Assembly: GCA_027563935.2 (NCBI GenBank)
Contig: CM050449.1
Location: 60,950,056-61,014,055, forward strand
Direction of reading: 5' to 3'
From: Costus lasius
Taxonomy: Eukaryota; Streptophyta; Magnoliopsida; Zingiberales; Costaceae
DNA length: 64,000 nucleotides
Notes under the pieces: model-generated
What the model was told of the DNA's origin: nothing
Seen by the model: the letters and a program-made list of their open reading frames with translations, nothing else
Databases searched by the model: none
Translations under genes and position numbers: made by a program
Shown: positions 1 to 10,697 of the stretch, piece by piece
Layout of the letters: the number at the start of each line of letters is the position of its first letter
How positions within the stretch are numbered: the stretch's first letter is position 1

Positions 1-1354
1 CGATTGCTTGTCACAATGTGAATAATCCTTGTATGCAAACAAGTGGCATATTTCCTCTGACTAGAGATCACTTGTGTTTCTAAATGATGATGGGCATTGT
101 TTTGAGGTAGTTCAATATCATTTGAAACATAATGGTTATAGACTATCTTGGATAATGAGCATGAGTCATGTTAGGGCACTAGTGATAGATATAGGATTGC
201 CGTCTCCTTGTTTGGAGTGTGATGTTCTATAGGGGCCCCCTGGATGAGATGATTGAGAAAGTGTATGGCCATACCCAGATGACTATGTTCATCTGATCTA
301 ATCATTCTCATCATATTGGAATTACAGGCTTGACACGCTTGTCCAATAAGAACATCCAGTGGCAAAGGAAACACATATGTCAAGTGACTTGGGTTCACAC
401 TTGTGCTATGGTTTGGGTGTAGTCTTGGAAGACTCTTTCCTTTATATCGGGAGACAGTGATGTGTTGCTAGATACCCCTCACTGATCGTGATAACGTAAG
501 TTATCGTTACCGACATTTAAAGGAAACCCTTAGGGTCGCACAATTTGATGATATGGCTTACTTATGTCAGATCGTGTGGACTGAATTGTTTTGGTTCAGT
601 TTAATGGGATTTAAACTCTGATTGTAAGTGAGATCTGGTCTGATCATGTTTGATTGATTAGGGCTTGAGATCGGTAAGCTTCGATCGAGAGAATTGATGC
701 TAGATCGATGAGATCAAGAGCATCAAGAGATGAATGGTTAGATCTTGAGTCTTATGGTTTAATATGATCTAGACCAATGCTTGGTTTGATTTGGTCTTTA
801 AACCAAATGAGATTGAACCGGTTCATCAAGTGAACGCTTGGTTCAAAGAGGAGAATGTTGCGACTTGTTCACTTGGCGTGAACGCTTGAACACATTGAGG
901 GTTTACTATTTTTGGAAGTCATGCTTTCCAAAATAGGGAGCACGCCTCACGTTCGAGAGCATTGCTCTATTCTCGCTCGCATCTTCCTCTTGTCGCCTCT
1001 CTCCTCTCGTGTGGTGAGTCTTGACGCTCAAGGAGGATTCGGCCTAGCCAAGAGATCATCTCATCTTCCCTTCAAGCGATCAGGAGACTTGGAGATCCTT
1101 GCTAGCACAAGGAACGACAAGGAGAAAGCCATTTCTCATCTTGTGTGCGGCACCTTTGGAGGAAAGCCACATTGCCCTCTAGCTTCCAAGGCACTATCCA
1201 AGCAATGGCTATGGTATGATCCCTTCTCGATCTATACATGTTATTAAAGTTGATCATATATTCATCCATGCGATCTTAGAAACCCTAGCTTCTGCTATGC
1301 AAAAAGTTTTAATCTGCGCATATTAGGGTTTCGCTCCCCCTTTAGGGACTTTCA
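1..1354 (+). mobile_element. Copia-A LTR, right-hand part
   Basis: Base 1 aligns to about 46801 inside the LTR of the complete Copia-A element further right, and the two stay collinear to the shared terminal TTTCA at 1354. What follows is not a primer-binding site, so this is a 3' LTR or solo LTR whose left part lies outside the window. Its details match the 46471 copy rather than the 32550 copy, so it belongs to the same subfamily. It sits inside a Copia-B LTR, whose sequence resumes at 1355. The 111-codon open frame at 912-1247 is broken in the other LTR copies and is not taken as a gene. Confidence 0.9.
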
Positions 1355-2034
1355 TGAATGCCTATATGGCATTGCTTGGGGCGCAAGGCTAGGCCTTGGC
1401 GCACAAAGAAAGACATGGGCACAAAAGGAATGGTTGAATGAGAATTATGGAAATGTCTTAGAGACTTTCCTTGTGTCAAACCTTCTCATCCTAGCCGCCC
1501 ACTTGTCTTGATCCTAGCCATTCATAAACCACCTCTTGCCCTATAAAAGAGCACCTAGCCGAGCCCTCTTATGTGTAATTAATCCTTGAAGGCGTGAACA
1601 CAAGAAGAGGGGCGAGTGCTAGGAGCAAGGGCGCATCTTCCTTCTTCCATAGCCGAGAGTTTCTCCTTCCTTTCCTCTTGGCGGCTTGGGTTGTTTCCTT
1701 CTTCTCTTGGCGCATCCTTTCGTCTTGGTGGCGCAAGTGAAGTGGAGCATCTCCCTAAGGCTTTGATCTTCTTCCCGAGGCTAGCACCGGGCGTGGAAGA
1801 AGAGAACTCAAGAGATCCGTGTGTGTGAGACTGCAGAGGGCGCACACTTGGGCGCCTACATCGGCATCACTCCAAATTGCTCTTAAGGTATTTCTTAACT
1901 CATTGTGTTGACTCTCTTGCTTGCGATCTTCACTGGGTTTTTGGGACCGGCCTGTTTCGGGGACATTCTTCCGCTGCGTAATATGTATGTTTATGACTCT
2001 GAAAATTGTAAAATGTCCCCAGTGTTTCCCAACA
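1355..2034 (+). mobile_element. Copia-B LTR fragment, promoter to 3' end
   Basis: This is the reverse complement of 12759-13450 and 20224-20930, the LTRs of the complete Copia-B element, and it ends in the same CCCAACA terminus at 2034. No PBS follows, so it is a 3' LTR or solo LTR end. Its left part is lost beyond the window because a Copia-A LTR interrupts it at 1354/1355. On the right it abuts an Athila-like LTR end, suggesting Copia-B had inserted there. Confidence 0.85.
1542..1548 (+). promoter_or_regulatory. TATA box of Copia-B LTR
   Basis: TATAAAA lies about 490 bp before the LTR end. The two LTRs of the complete Copia-B element have TATAAA at the same place (antisense at 13251-13257 and 20729-20735). 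Position and conservation fit the U3 promoter. Transcription start is not known. Confidence 0.55.
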
Positions 2035-2292
2035 TCTTTATCATGATAGAATTCAATTGATGAACATCTATACATATCTAGTCATGAAAATTAAAGTGAA
2101 TGAAACCCTGGTCCCAGTTTCTCTCTGATAAATCTGTTCGTGGGTTTTTCGATCATTGCTTGACTTTTATTCGGTTGCTTAGCTAGTAAGAATACAACTA
2201 TTTGGTACTTAACAATATGGTCTCTGTGGATTCGATACTTTTTATACTAAAACTTCAAGTATTCGTGCACTTGCGGACACAACGAGTCTAGG

Positions 2293-2460
2293 ACAACAAG
2301 TTTCTGGGTGCGCCAATAGAAAATAGAAAAGCCAGAAATAAGTTGCACCTACTTGTTGGGATACAACAAGTTTTTGGCGCCATTGCCGGGGATTAGTCCA
2401 AGGTAAACGCCAAACAACTTGGGATACAACAAGTTTTTGGCGTCGTTGCCAGGGACCTTA
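2293..2460 (+). promoter_or_regulatory. Primer-binding site region, present in three degenerate copies
   Basis: ACAACAAGTTT(T/C)TGG followed by a GCGCC-like core occurs near 2293, 2366 and 2427. The last two carry the full GGCGCC/GGCGTC plus TTGCC context typical of Athila/Tat elements and lie 61 bp apart. A normal element has one such site directly after the 5' LTR. Confidence 0.6.
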
Positions 2461-2672
2461 GTTTTGTTAATATCAAAATAGTTGTTAGTATTGCTAGACT
2501 AAGTTTTATTTGTTTTAGTTTTAACTTTGTTTTCTATTTTTGCAGGTTTTGGATTTCACAAGTTGTGACAAAACTGTGATTTCTGAAATTTGTGAATTTG
2601 CTTGTGTTTATTATTTTCTATTTTTTCTATATTCTGAAAAAAAAAAGAAAAGAAAGAAAAAAATTTGATTGA

Positions 2673-2948
2673 TTGGTGTTGGATTATCTTTCTGTTCTTG
2701 ATAGATTTGAAAATATATCTTTTTATCACAACTCCTGGGCAACTGAAAGAGGTAAGGAATACATGCCACAAGGAAGGTATGAAGATGATTCATTGTGCAC
2801 ACTTCAAGATACGTTTAACTCTTATATGCACTCTGTTAGATGTGATATTTGTGGATATTTTGGTCATTATAGTTCTGATTGCCAAATTTTAAATTCTCCA
2901 TATTCCAATTCACCATGGTATCAAAATGATCATTATGATTGTAGTTAG
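2673..2948 (+). pseudogene. Gag remnant with CCHC zinc knuckle (Athila-like)
   Basis: The 91-codon frame carries CDICGYFGHYSSDC (codons 57-70), a CX2CX4HX4C knuckle that binds RNA in retroelement nucleocapsid. It is closely similar to the knuckle at 24391-24350 of the minus-strand Athila-like element, and the preceding W-A-T-E-R-G stretch also matches there. The main capsid part, present at 25222-24785 in that copy, is missing, so this is a truncated Gag. A stop at 2946 separates it from the next frame. Confidence 0.7.
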
Positions 2949-3035
2949 GGAAATCAAACTTCTTTTTATGATGATTGCTCAAATCATGTTTCTGAATCAT
3001 ACTTTGAGGACACAAAAAATTCTAGAATTGCATCC

Positions 3036-3943
3036 GTGCTTGAAAAATTCATGACGAATCAAAACCAGATAATGACAAATCAAAATAAGGAAACTGAGGA
3101 TCTTAAGGAAATAATTAGTAAACTTGCTTCTCAAGTAGAATCCTTAACTGCTAATACTAAAATGTTGGAAACCCAATTAGCACAACAAGCATGTTTACTT
3201 GAGTTTGAAACTGAAGAACTTGATTTAGAAAATCCCCCTCTGATTATGATTGTTTTGAGATTGAGCCTTGTGTGAACATTGATGAATATCACTCTGATTT
3301 TGATAATTATGAAATTGATTCCTTTGATAATTTATTTGTGGAAAAGTTTGAGGAAATTGAAATTGCCTCTTTTGATGAAATTGATTCTTTTGATGATATA
3401 TTATTTGTGGTTAATTCTGATGAAGGATATGAGAGGACTAATTTAGAAAATTCTTATTTTGATTTTGTTGATAATTTTGAAATTGATAAATTATTTGATG
3501 ATGAACATGAGGAACTTGAAAAAGATTTGAAAAATACAAATATTGATGAATCTCACTCTAATGTTTTGCCTATATCTATTGTTCACTCTTCTAATCTATT
3601 TGAAAAATTATGCTTTATTGAGGAATCTAATGCGAGACAGAAAAGCTATTTTGATGATCCAATGCTTATATCTTTTAATCAAAGTCCTATTGTAATTGAA
3701 AATATAAATATGAAGAAAGGACTTATGATTTTGCTTTCTGATAAATTTAGGAAGATCATTGAATATCCTTTATGTGAAGTTGAAAATTTTGATTTTGATT
3801 TTAGCATATTTAAGAAAGCCACGGTGATTGTCATTTACATGAAATTTTGGATAGTTGAATTAGTAGCTAAACATTTTGGACAGCGGAAAAGGAAGAAATT
3901 ACATGCTATTTATTTTGGTACTGATTCACCTGCTTCACCATGA
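3036..3943 (+). pseudogene. Gag C-terminal coiled coil and acidic tail, frameshifted
   Basis: The first frame (3036-3275) begins MLEKFM and reads as a helix rich in K, E, Q and N ending ETQLAQQA. It is homologous to MLEKFM...NQIAQQA at 24127-23792 of the minus-strand relative, where this segment sits between zinc knuckle and protease. A frameshift near 3230 leads into a second frame to 3943 (no ATG; it opens on GTG at 3272) coding a very acidic, Phe-rich tail with repeated FD/ID/EI blocks. Function of the tail is unknown; a decayed spacer replacing pol is the simplest reading. Confidence 0.55.
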
Positions 3944-4094
3944 GATTTGATTTTTGGTCAAGCTAATGACCTATAAATTAGCGCTTCTTGGGAGTCAACC
4001 CAAGCACTTTTACCTTAGTTTAGTTTCTTTTATTTTATTTTATTTTTAGAATTAATTTTTCTTTTCTTTTTGCAGGGAAAATTGAATTTTGTTC

Positions 4095-4360
4095 AAAATA
4101 CGGCATCGCCGTAATCCTTTTCACGGTGCCATAATTTCTATTGATTTTTTGACCCGACAGTTTTTCTTATTTTATGGTACTACTGTAATGCACTTTACGG
4201 TACCGTATTTTTGGTTTGCTTTTGAATAGAAAGTTTTATGGCTTTTACGGCACTACCGTAACATTTTTCATGTACCGTAATTTAGAGCAATTTTGATCCA
4301 AGAATTCTTTGAAAAATATGGCAATACCGTAATTTATATTACGGTACTATAATTTCAAAA
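4095..4360 (+). repeat. Array of TACGG...CCGTA imperfect palindromes
   Basis: Copies of a 16-17 bp near-palindrome (consensus TTACGGCACTGCCGTAA) recur every 40-70 bp, for example around 4100, 4190, 4240 and 4335. The same motif fills 6780-7170, 12640-12753 and 22210-22560. No coding capacity. Confidence 0.75.
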
Positions 4361-6526
4361 CTGCATCCTGCTTATCTGATTAGGTGTTTTCTCGCTGTGA
4401 TTTTGAGAAACTGTGTTGGAAAAATGTTTGATCTTTGGAACAAACATGAACTACTCATCTTTGTCTATCGTTTGGATATTTTTGCTGAATTTTAAAGTCC
4501 ATAAATCATTCTAAAACATATATCATCTTTTCGATTCTGATTAATTTCTGCAGCAGTTTTCTTTTAACTATTCTGATTAGCAATTTTGCAGCAAGTTTTT
4601 AAGGTGCTTTAATGACTTGAAACCCTGATTTTTGGCATGGAATATGAAGAACATGTTTCATTTCATCTTGTGGATTAATTGTGTTCATGAAAATATTTTC
4701 TGATCATTCTAGGACACATGGCAATGTTTTTGAATCTGATTAACTTTTGTGCAGTTTTGTAATCTGATTAACCTTTTTTCCACTAATGCCCTAAATTCCT
4801 GACAGATTTTGATCCTTCAATTTTTATACACCTGAAAAGAAGAAGTTTCATTCTACCACACGATTTTGTCTGTTTTCTTCTTGGATCATTAAATCTTATT
4901 CTTAGATAGGGCTACTTTTCATAAAAAATTATTGTTGCTACTCTGTTTGCTTTCTATCAGTTGTTGATTCTTTTGCCTCTAGATCCAGAAATCTTCAAGA
5001 GCAACTGTCTTCCTACTCAAGCTACCATTACTGCCTCTATTTCCATTTATTTGATTTATTTATGTAACAGAGTCTTCATTAGTGACTGATTTTTTTTATC
5101 TATGCAGCATTATTTCTGGCACCCACTGGCCGACGATCTCACCTCCAGGACTGTAGTCTCTAACAGGCCACTAGAGATTACTCACTCTACTGTCGGCACC
5201 ATCACCATCATTGCTAGCAGCTTTTTAGCTAGCCTCTATTCACCCTCTGCTTCTTGCTTGCTCGCTTGCTCGACTCTTTCCACCGATATCCTCTTCAGAC
5301 CTCCGGCGACATCTCTGATTATCCGTTGAGAGAATTATCTTTATCATTATTATTTTTTGAGACTATTTTCAGACTGAGCCTAATGTATTTAAAATTGTGT
5401 AGGTAAAATTTCAAAAAGGCACATCTTTGGACCTAGCAGCATCTGCCCTGACACTATTTTTTGGTCCGAGCCTTATGTATATTCGGTCAAAGCTTGCTAT
5501 ATAGTTTTGTGAGTATCTTTTGCACTCTCTTGTATTCATGATTATTTCATATGGTTGCATATTTGATTTGCTTTAGATGTATCACTCGCTGATATTTCTT
5601 CGATATGGTTGTATAATGATATGATTGTTCATGATCCACTTTCTACTATCTTGTGGTGTGATTCTATTTTTTAAAGATTCACATTGATAAATATCTTCCT
5701 TGATGATGAATAAACCTGTATTCATGATTAGAAAGAAACTCATCATGTTAGATTTATTTCTTCAATGCATATCTATCTTTTGAAATTTATTTTGGGTAGA
5801 TGTGTTATTTGAGGAATAAGATCTAAAGGTGAAACTACTCTTTTAAATAAAATGAGCATATAAGTATGATTTGTGAATTGATGTCAATTGATCAACTTAG
5901 TAGATGTTTAGTCTATCCTGCTATTTGTTGGGAAGGAGGAATCCAAGATCCATAAAAATAGTAAGAGACTCCCCTACTTGGCACTATGTATAATTGATAG
6001 TGGTACCTAAGACATGGGTTGAAGTCTATGCCTAAAAGATAATGAGGGAGCAAAAGAATAAGACTCCTCTACTTGGCACTATGCAAAATTGATAGTGGTA
6101 CCGAAGAAAAGAGGTGAAGTCAAAATAAAAAGTGTGTATCTAAGTGGGTACATACCATCTATGCAAAAACAAAAAGAACATGAAACAGAAAAAAAAAATT
6201 TGAATAAAAAATTATGTGTGGAAAAAGATCTTGGAAACCTAATTCCTGTAAACAAAAGCACGATAGATTTGAACTGAAATTGGGTGAAGTCTTGAGATTG
6301 AAAGTTCTATTTATTATTGAAGTTGCAAATTTTTATTTGATTGAGATGTAGATCTAGAGGGTTGAGTTCTAAGAATGATATGTTTATTTGAAGTTTTGTG
6401 AAACAATTGATGGAAGTTTTCAATGATTATTGTATTTTAGAAATTTATTGAGCATGAAAAGATTTATCTCTTAATCAATTTTTGATTTTTGCTTGACGAT
6501 AAGCAAAGTTTGAGCCTTATGTATTT
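4361..6526 (+). other. AT-rich non-coding internal region of the Athila-like element
   Basis: No frame longer than about 75 codons and no recognisable domain. A C-rich patch at 5110-5330 has a 75-codon open frame without similarity to anything I recognise. The stretch just before 6527 (GCTTGACGATAAGCAAAG) resembles the segment preceding the polypurine tract in Tat-type elements; the usual run of G is degraded. Confidence 0.5.
5958..6120 (+). repeat. Two tandem copies of an about 100-bp unit
   Basis: CTACTTGGCACTATG...TTGATAGTGGTACC is present at about 5974-6010 and again at about 6070-6105, each followed by a GTTGAAGTC / GGTGAAGTC sequence. The unit lies in the non-coding part just before the 3' LTR. 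Confidence 0.75.
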
Positions 6527-6779
6527 TGATGACACCAAAATATATAGTATATTTTGTATCATTTTATATATCTTTTCATGCTAAATTGAAGATCTTTTGC
6601 TTATTTTTATGCTAAATTTATCAAATATTACAAAATCTACTTCTATTTTAGTTTTTCATGATTTTCATGTAAAAAAGCATTATTTTTAGGCACTTTCAAG
6701 CAAAATCAAAGACATGGAAGAATTACCATCATCAAGAGAAGATCACCAGACAAATTTCATGTAAATCAGAGCAACACAC

Positions 6780-7170
6780 CAAAATACGATAGTGTTGTAT
6801 TCTATATAATGGTACCGTATTTCTGTACGATACGGTAATATCAGAGCACTGCCGTAAATTGGCGGAATTTCTGACCATAAGGTTTAATGAAAAATACGGC
6901 ACTGCCATAAAACTTAACACTGCCATAAAACTTAACACTGCCGTATTTTGAAGTGCATTCAAAACAGAGATAATTCCTGATTTTACGGCACTACCGTAAA
7001 CTTTGACACGGGCCGTATTTTCCAGATGATTTCGACCAGAGAGTTTAGCCAATTTTACGGCAGTGCTGTGAACCATTATATGGTGTCGTATTTTCCAAAC
7101 AAATCAGATCAGAGAACGCGAGCGCTTTTACGGCACTGCCAGGAAATATTACACTGTCATATTTATGCTT
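6780..7170 (+). repeat. Palindrome array inside the Athila-like LTR
   Basis: At least ten degenerate copies of TACGG(C/T)A(C/G)T(G/A)CCGTA lie at roughly 30-60 bp spacing. A short direct triplication of AACACTGCC(A/G)TA occurs at about 6900-6955. Confidence 0.75.
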
Positions 7171-8018
7171 TTGAACGCGACTTCCACAGTCAACATTGAA
7201 GCCTGATTTTTGTGGAGATGATTGCGGGAGATCCAGACATCCAAATTGAGATCCGAAAGATGTGGTGGACTGGTCTAAACGAGGAGAAGATAAAGACACC
7301 GAAAGCCCCAATTTTGGGGGGGGGGGATTCGAGGAACAATTGACAGAGAGGAGCTTAGGGTTTGGCTTCGCGCCGAGAGGCGCTGCTACTATTCATAATG
7401 AAGCTTCGTCTGGAGGAGACAACTTACCAGAAGTTTCATAATGAAAGGAGATCAATTGGAAGAGAAATCAAAGAAGAAGGAGGCGCTGCTACTATTCATC
7501 ACCCTCCTTTGCAAATTACAGCTGTGTTTAATTTCACAGCTGTGGTGTATTTTCCTAAGACTTCTTTTCCTTTGATTTTTGATCTTCTGAAACAATGGAA
7601 TATTGTATCTTCTTCACCATGCTAGCTTAAACACTCTTTGGGACATGGGGGAGTAATTCTCTTTGATTTTCTTAATGACTAGATACTTTTTGCTTTCATC
7701 ATGATTATTCTACTCTGATAATTTTACCTATGTGATTATTGCTTTAAGATTCTCCTTAGTATACTTTTTGTCATCATGATTTAGAGTTTTCGCAATAAGG
7801 ACCGAAAGGTGATTTGCTTGAGAACTTGGAACCCTAAAATTGATTAGTGGGAACTCACCATAAGAAATTAGGTTAAGTTCTTATTTCTTGATTTTAGTAG
7901 TTTAATTGTCATGTTGATAATTATGAACCTAGGATTGAGTTATTGTGTCAAACGTGGAGATCTTGCACGAAAGTGAGGATCGGAACGTTGGAGAACCATA
8001 GGTAGAACTTGTGTTGAG

Positions 8019-8099
8019 ACTCGGATGCACGAAAGTGATCCTTGAATTTCCACTCGAGGCGATCAACTTAGAACTCGGATGCACGAAAGTGATCCTTGA
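8019..8099 (+). repeat. 27-bp direct repeat, 54 bp apart
   Basis: ACTCGGATGCACGAAAGTGA plus CCTTGA occurs at 8019-8045 and 8073-8099. The GCACGAAAGTGA core also appears once more, less complete, near 7957. Confidence 0.8.
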
Positions 8100-8194
8100 G
8101 TTCTTTGTTTGATGATTTACTTATCATTAGCTTAATAGAAAATAAAAAAGCCAGAAATAAGTTGCACCTACTTGTTGGGATACAATAAGTTTTT

Positions 8195-10102
8195 GGAGAC
8201 ACGTGATGTGCAAACTAGAAAAAAAAAAGTATTTAAAACCTAAAATTACAGTAAGCAGCCAAAATTCCAGGGCAACAAAGATAATTAGTTAGGAAAAGTT
8301 GTTATGCCATAGAATGGGTTCCAATGAGCCAAAATTCAAATAGACTAATCCAAGATATTGAATTAAATGAGTTCTTTTGAATTGTGTAAAAATTGGAGCA
8401 TGAAGAGCTGCCAGGCATGTATGATAACTGCAACAAGATAGCTAATGAGATTAGAAAATAAGATTTGTGCAGGAATGTATCACTCATCAAAATTTGCCAT
8501 GCTGCTTAGGTTAATCTATTGAAGCTCGGTTCGATTCATTTAGTCCAAATGATAGAATAAGATGCATTCTTCTGATCGTGCCAAGCTTATAAATTTATGC
8601 TCCACTGCATGCTCAGAATACCTGCAGAAAGAACACTACTCAGATTAGTTCATAGAACAAGTGCAGGAGTTAAATTAGATATGAAAAGTTGTTATGGTGT
8701 TCAAGTTGATCCATTATCACTTCAGATGGATCGATTAATCCAATTAGTAGAGCAAGATGAGTTCTTTCTATTCACACCAAAGATCAAGCTTTGGATTCGC
8801 TGATTGCTTAAGGTACCTGCAAGAACAAGCATAATTAGATTAGCAAGCATAAAATACTGAAGCAGAAAACATGAAGATCTGGAAACAGGGGATTGTGTGG
8901 GCGCGGAGCAGAGTTCGTCGCCAGACGGCCGGTGGCGCACGAATTCGAAACCTGCTACCACTGGAACTTGCTGGGGTGATGGACAAGAGGTTTCCATAGT
9001 TTTGGATTGAGTGGTGGCCGGTTGGAGGAGGGCGACAAGGAAAGGCGGGAGCTGGGGCGGAAGGCTGGCGGAAATAGAGGAAATGCAAAAGAAGAACAGG
9101 ACGCGTCGCCGGATGGCCGGTGGTGCACGGACGCCGAAACTGCTACGACTGGGAGTTGATGAGCTTGTGGTGACGACGTGGCCGGATCTTCGTGGTGGAT
9201 GGTGGCCGGACAGAGGAGATCGACGATGAAAGGCGGGTTTGAGGCGGAAGCTGGGAGAGAACAGGGGTTGTGAACGGAAGTTTCGATTCCGGTGATTGAA
9301 CCGGTTGATGGGCCGATGCGGTGGATGAAGCTTCTTCAGGGGAAGGAGGAATGGTGGCCGAAGTTTCGATGAGATCCGGCCGGTGGATCGCCAGCGGTGT
9401 ACTCACAATGTTTCAGAAAATCTGGAAGATGGCTGAAACGTGCGGATTGATTGCAGCGGAGCAGGAGAGTTAGGGGAAGAAGGAGAAGAGGGGAAAACTA
9501 GGTGACACAAGCACCTCAGAGAAGACAAGGGAAAGAGACATCCGATGCCATTGGAAGGAGAACTATTTCTTCATTCAAAATTCTGTCTGTCGATTACATT
9601 GTTCAGCGTGATACATATAGGAGAAATTTAGAGCCGTTGCTATTTCCGTATTGATCAGCAAGAAGAGGTGTTGAAGATGATTGTGTTGTTTCCTTCTCAG
9701 TAGCAATGAGACGTTGGAGGAGTTTCCATTGTTGGCGGCAAGCGAGCATTGCAAGACTCCTGTTGAAGATGAGCATTGCAAAGGAACGTTGGTATTTCCT
9801 TTGTTGGCTGCGATGGCAACGTTGGAGAACTTGTTGAAGATGGGCTTTTGACTTGCTTAATTTGGGCCTAACATTATTGGGTGTAGCTGAAATAGTTGAT
9901 GCATATGCAAGTCCTGGTTTGATGCAGCAACTCCATTAGCTTGTGTCTTGACTTTATTGACTAGTTGAAATAGTCCTCTTCAGTTATTGAGCTAGCTTTA
10001 TTGATTGAGCTTGCTAGCTTATTTGTGAGCCTTCGAGCCTTCATCTATGGCACTCGTAGACTCCATTTGTAGCTTCGTGGCCTATGGTTTCTACCCCCAT
10101 CA
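8195..10102 (-). mobile_element. Left (3') LTR of the TR-GAG deletion derivative
   Basis: Collinear with 10698-12598 over nearly its full length; ends CCCCCATCA at 10102. It lacks the TGATGTGGGGT start. It contains a GC-rich half with an internal tandem duplication (8897-9265) and an AT-rich half. Confidence 0.8.
8897..9265 (-). repeat. Internal tandem duplication of about 185 bp within the LTR
   Basis: Copy one (about 8897-9080) and copy two (about 9095-9265) share the order CGTCGCC..GGCCGGTGG, then GAAAC.TGCTAC, then GTGGTGA/GGTGATG, then GTGGCCGG..GGAGG, then GGCGGAAG. The same two-copy arrangement exists at about 28310-28500 and 28510-28690 in the other TR-GAG family, so the duplication predates their split. 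Confidence 0.6.
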
Positions 10103-10214
10103 ATTCTCCCCGGGTGAAAAAAATTCTTCCCCGAAGAATTGTTCTTGTGTACATGAGGAAGTTCTGGAGAGGCGAGAGTCAATGTTCGTAGTCAAAGCTG
10201 TAAGTCAGGGATAC

Positions 10215-10442
10215 CTACATTGAATTCCCTTTTTCGGCCATATACATTAGTAAACTTGAATAAGGGATTCTATCATCTAAGTTGCTTGGAATAATAAAAT
10301 CAAAGTGCTCAATTTGAAAAAGGTTAGACAAAGCAGAATTACTTTCAATTCTTTCAAGTAGGGTTGGCCCTAAAGGTGGTTTCAAGGTACGGGTAGAAAG
10401 ACCTAAAAGACAAGACTGAGAGTCCAATGGGTCATGGTGCAA
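10215..10442 (-). pseudogene. Remnant of TR-GAG Gag, C-terminal region
   Basis: Codons read ...SCLLG.ST.TLKPPL... and ...ALSNLFQIEHFDFIIP..., matching residues 346-388 of the intact 491-aa Gag at 29417-30892, followed by a Y-MAEKG block resembling its EYGRERE segment. The N-terminal capsid-like domain is gone. Non-functional. Confidence 0.75.
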
Positions 10443-10612
10443 TTCTACTGTGTCAATAGGTTGAGGTGACCTAAGAGTTAAGGTCTAGGGTTGTCTATAG
10501 CATGAGGTATTCTATCCCCTAAGTATTGGTCAAACCCAGTGAAGTCTATAGGATTGAGTTCACAGTTATCTAGAGACACATTTCCTATGTCTTTGGTTAA
10601 TGGACTCACTAT

Positions 10613-10697
10613 GATCAGTTTGGTATCAGAGCGAAGGTTGTGAGCAACTCTTGTCTGCCCACACGATCCTTGCTTTGTGAGCAACTCTGATACCAAC
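10613..10697 (-). promoter_or_regulatory. Primer-binding site with an inverted duplicate
   Basis: The expected antisense primer site (complement of TGGTATCAGAG) lies at about 10685-10696 against the right LTR. At 10617-10670 the same leader segment appears in the opposite orientation: TTGGTATCAGAGCG, then AAGGTTGTGAGCAAC and the TCTTGTCTGCCCACAC block, which in the intact relative (31321-31370) is found only once and reversed. The two copies form an inverted repeat with GAGCAACTC/TGAGCAAC arms. Confidence 0.75.

Larger units (their letters stand above)
2035..8194 (+). mobile_element. Athila/Tat-like Gypsy element, decayed and non-autonomous
   Basis: Seen in order: an LTR end with the Athila-style run-in to the primer site (about 2035-2290), repeated TGGCGCC-type primer sites (2293-2450), broken gag remnants (2673-3943), a long AT-rich non-coding stretch, and a 3' LTR beginning TGATGACACC at about 6527. 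The segment at 3957-4020 matches the reverse complement of 22650-22715 in the minus-strand element, including the shared CTTCTTGGGAG motif, so both are one family. No protease, RT, RNase H or integrase was found. About 60 bp before the primer site (2319-2377) recur at 8128-8190, marking the right end. The lineage name is inferred from primer site and Gag style. Confidence 0.75.
6527..8194 (+). mobile_element. 3' LTR of the plus-strand Athila/Tat-like element
   Basis: It begins TGATGACACC directly after the degraded polypurine context. It holds a palindrome array (6780-7170), a G11 homopolymer at 7316-7326 and the cytosolic-strand signature GCACGAAAGTGATCC near the end. The right end is joined to a TR-GAG-type LTR that lacks its first 11 bases. 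The upstream part does not match the 5' LTR end at 2035-2290, so at least one of the two is rearranged. Confidence 0.5.

Noticed and set aside
171..398. 75-codon minus frame repeated at 46970-47197 and 54344-54571
   Set aside because: Present identically because it is LTR sequence; the more diverged LTR at 57925-59123 has only a shorter, altered frame. No evidence of coding.
912..1247. 111-codon frame in the left Copia-A LTR
   Set aside because: The same region in other LTR copies (47709-47894, 55084-55269) is frameshifted and shorter, so there is no conserved protein.
4095..4360. CRISPR-like spacing of repeated palindromes
   Set aside because: Repeats are degenerate, unevenly spaced, inside plant retroelements, and without cas genes.
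5102..5329. 75-codon frame in the Athila-like internal region
   Set aside because: No start context, domain or repeat in the related element; lies in a C-rich patch.
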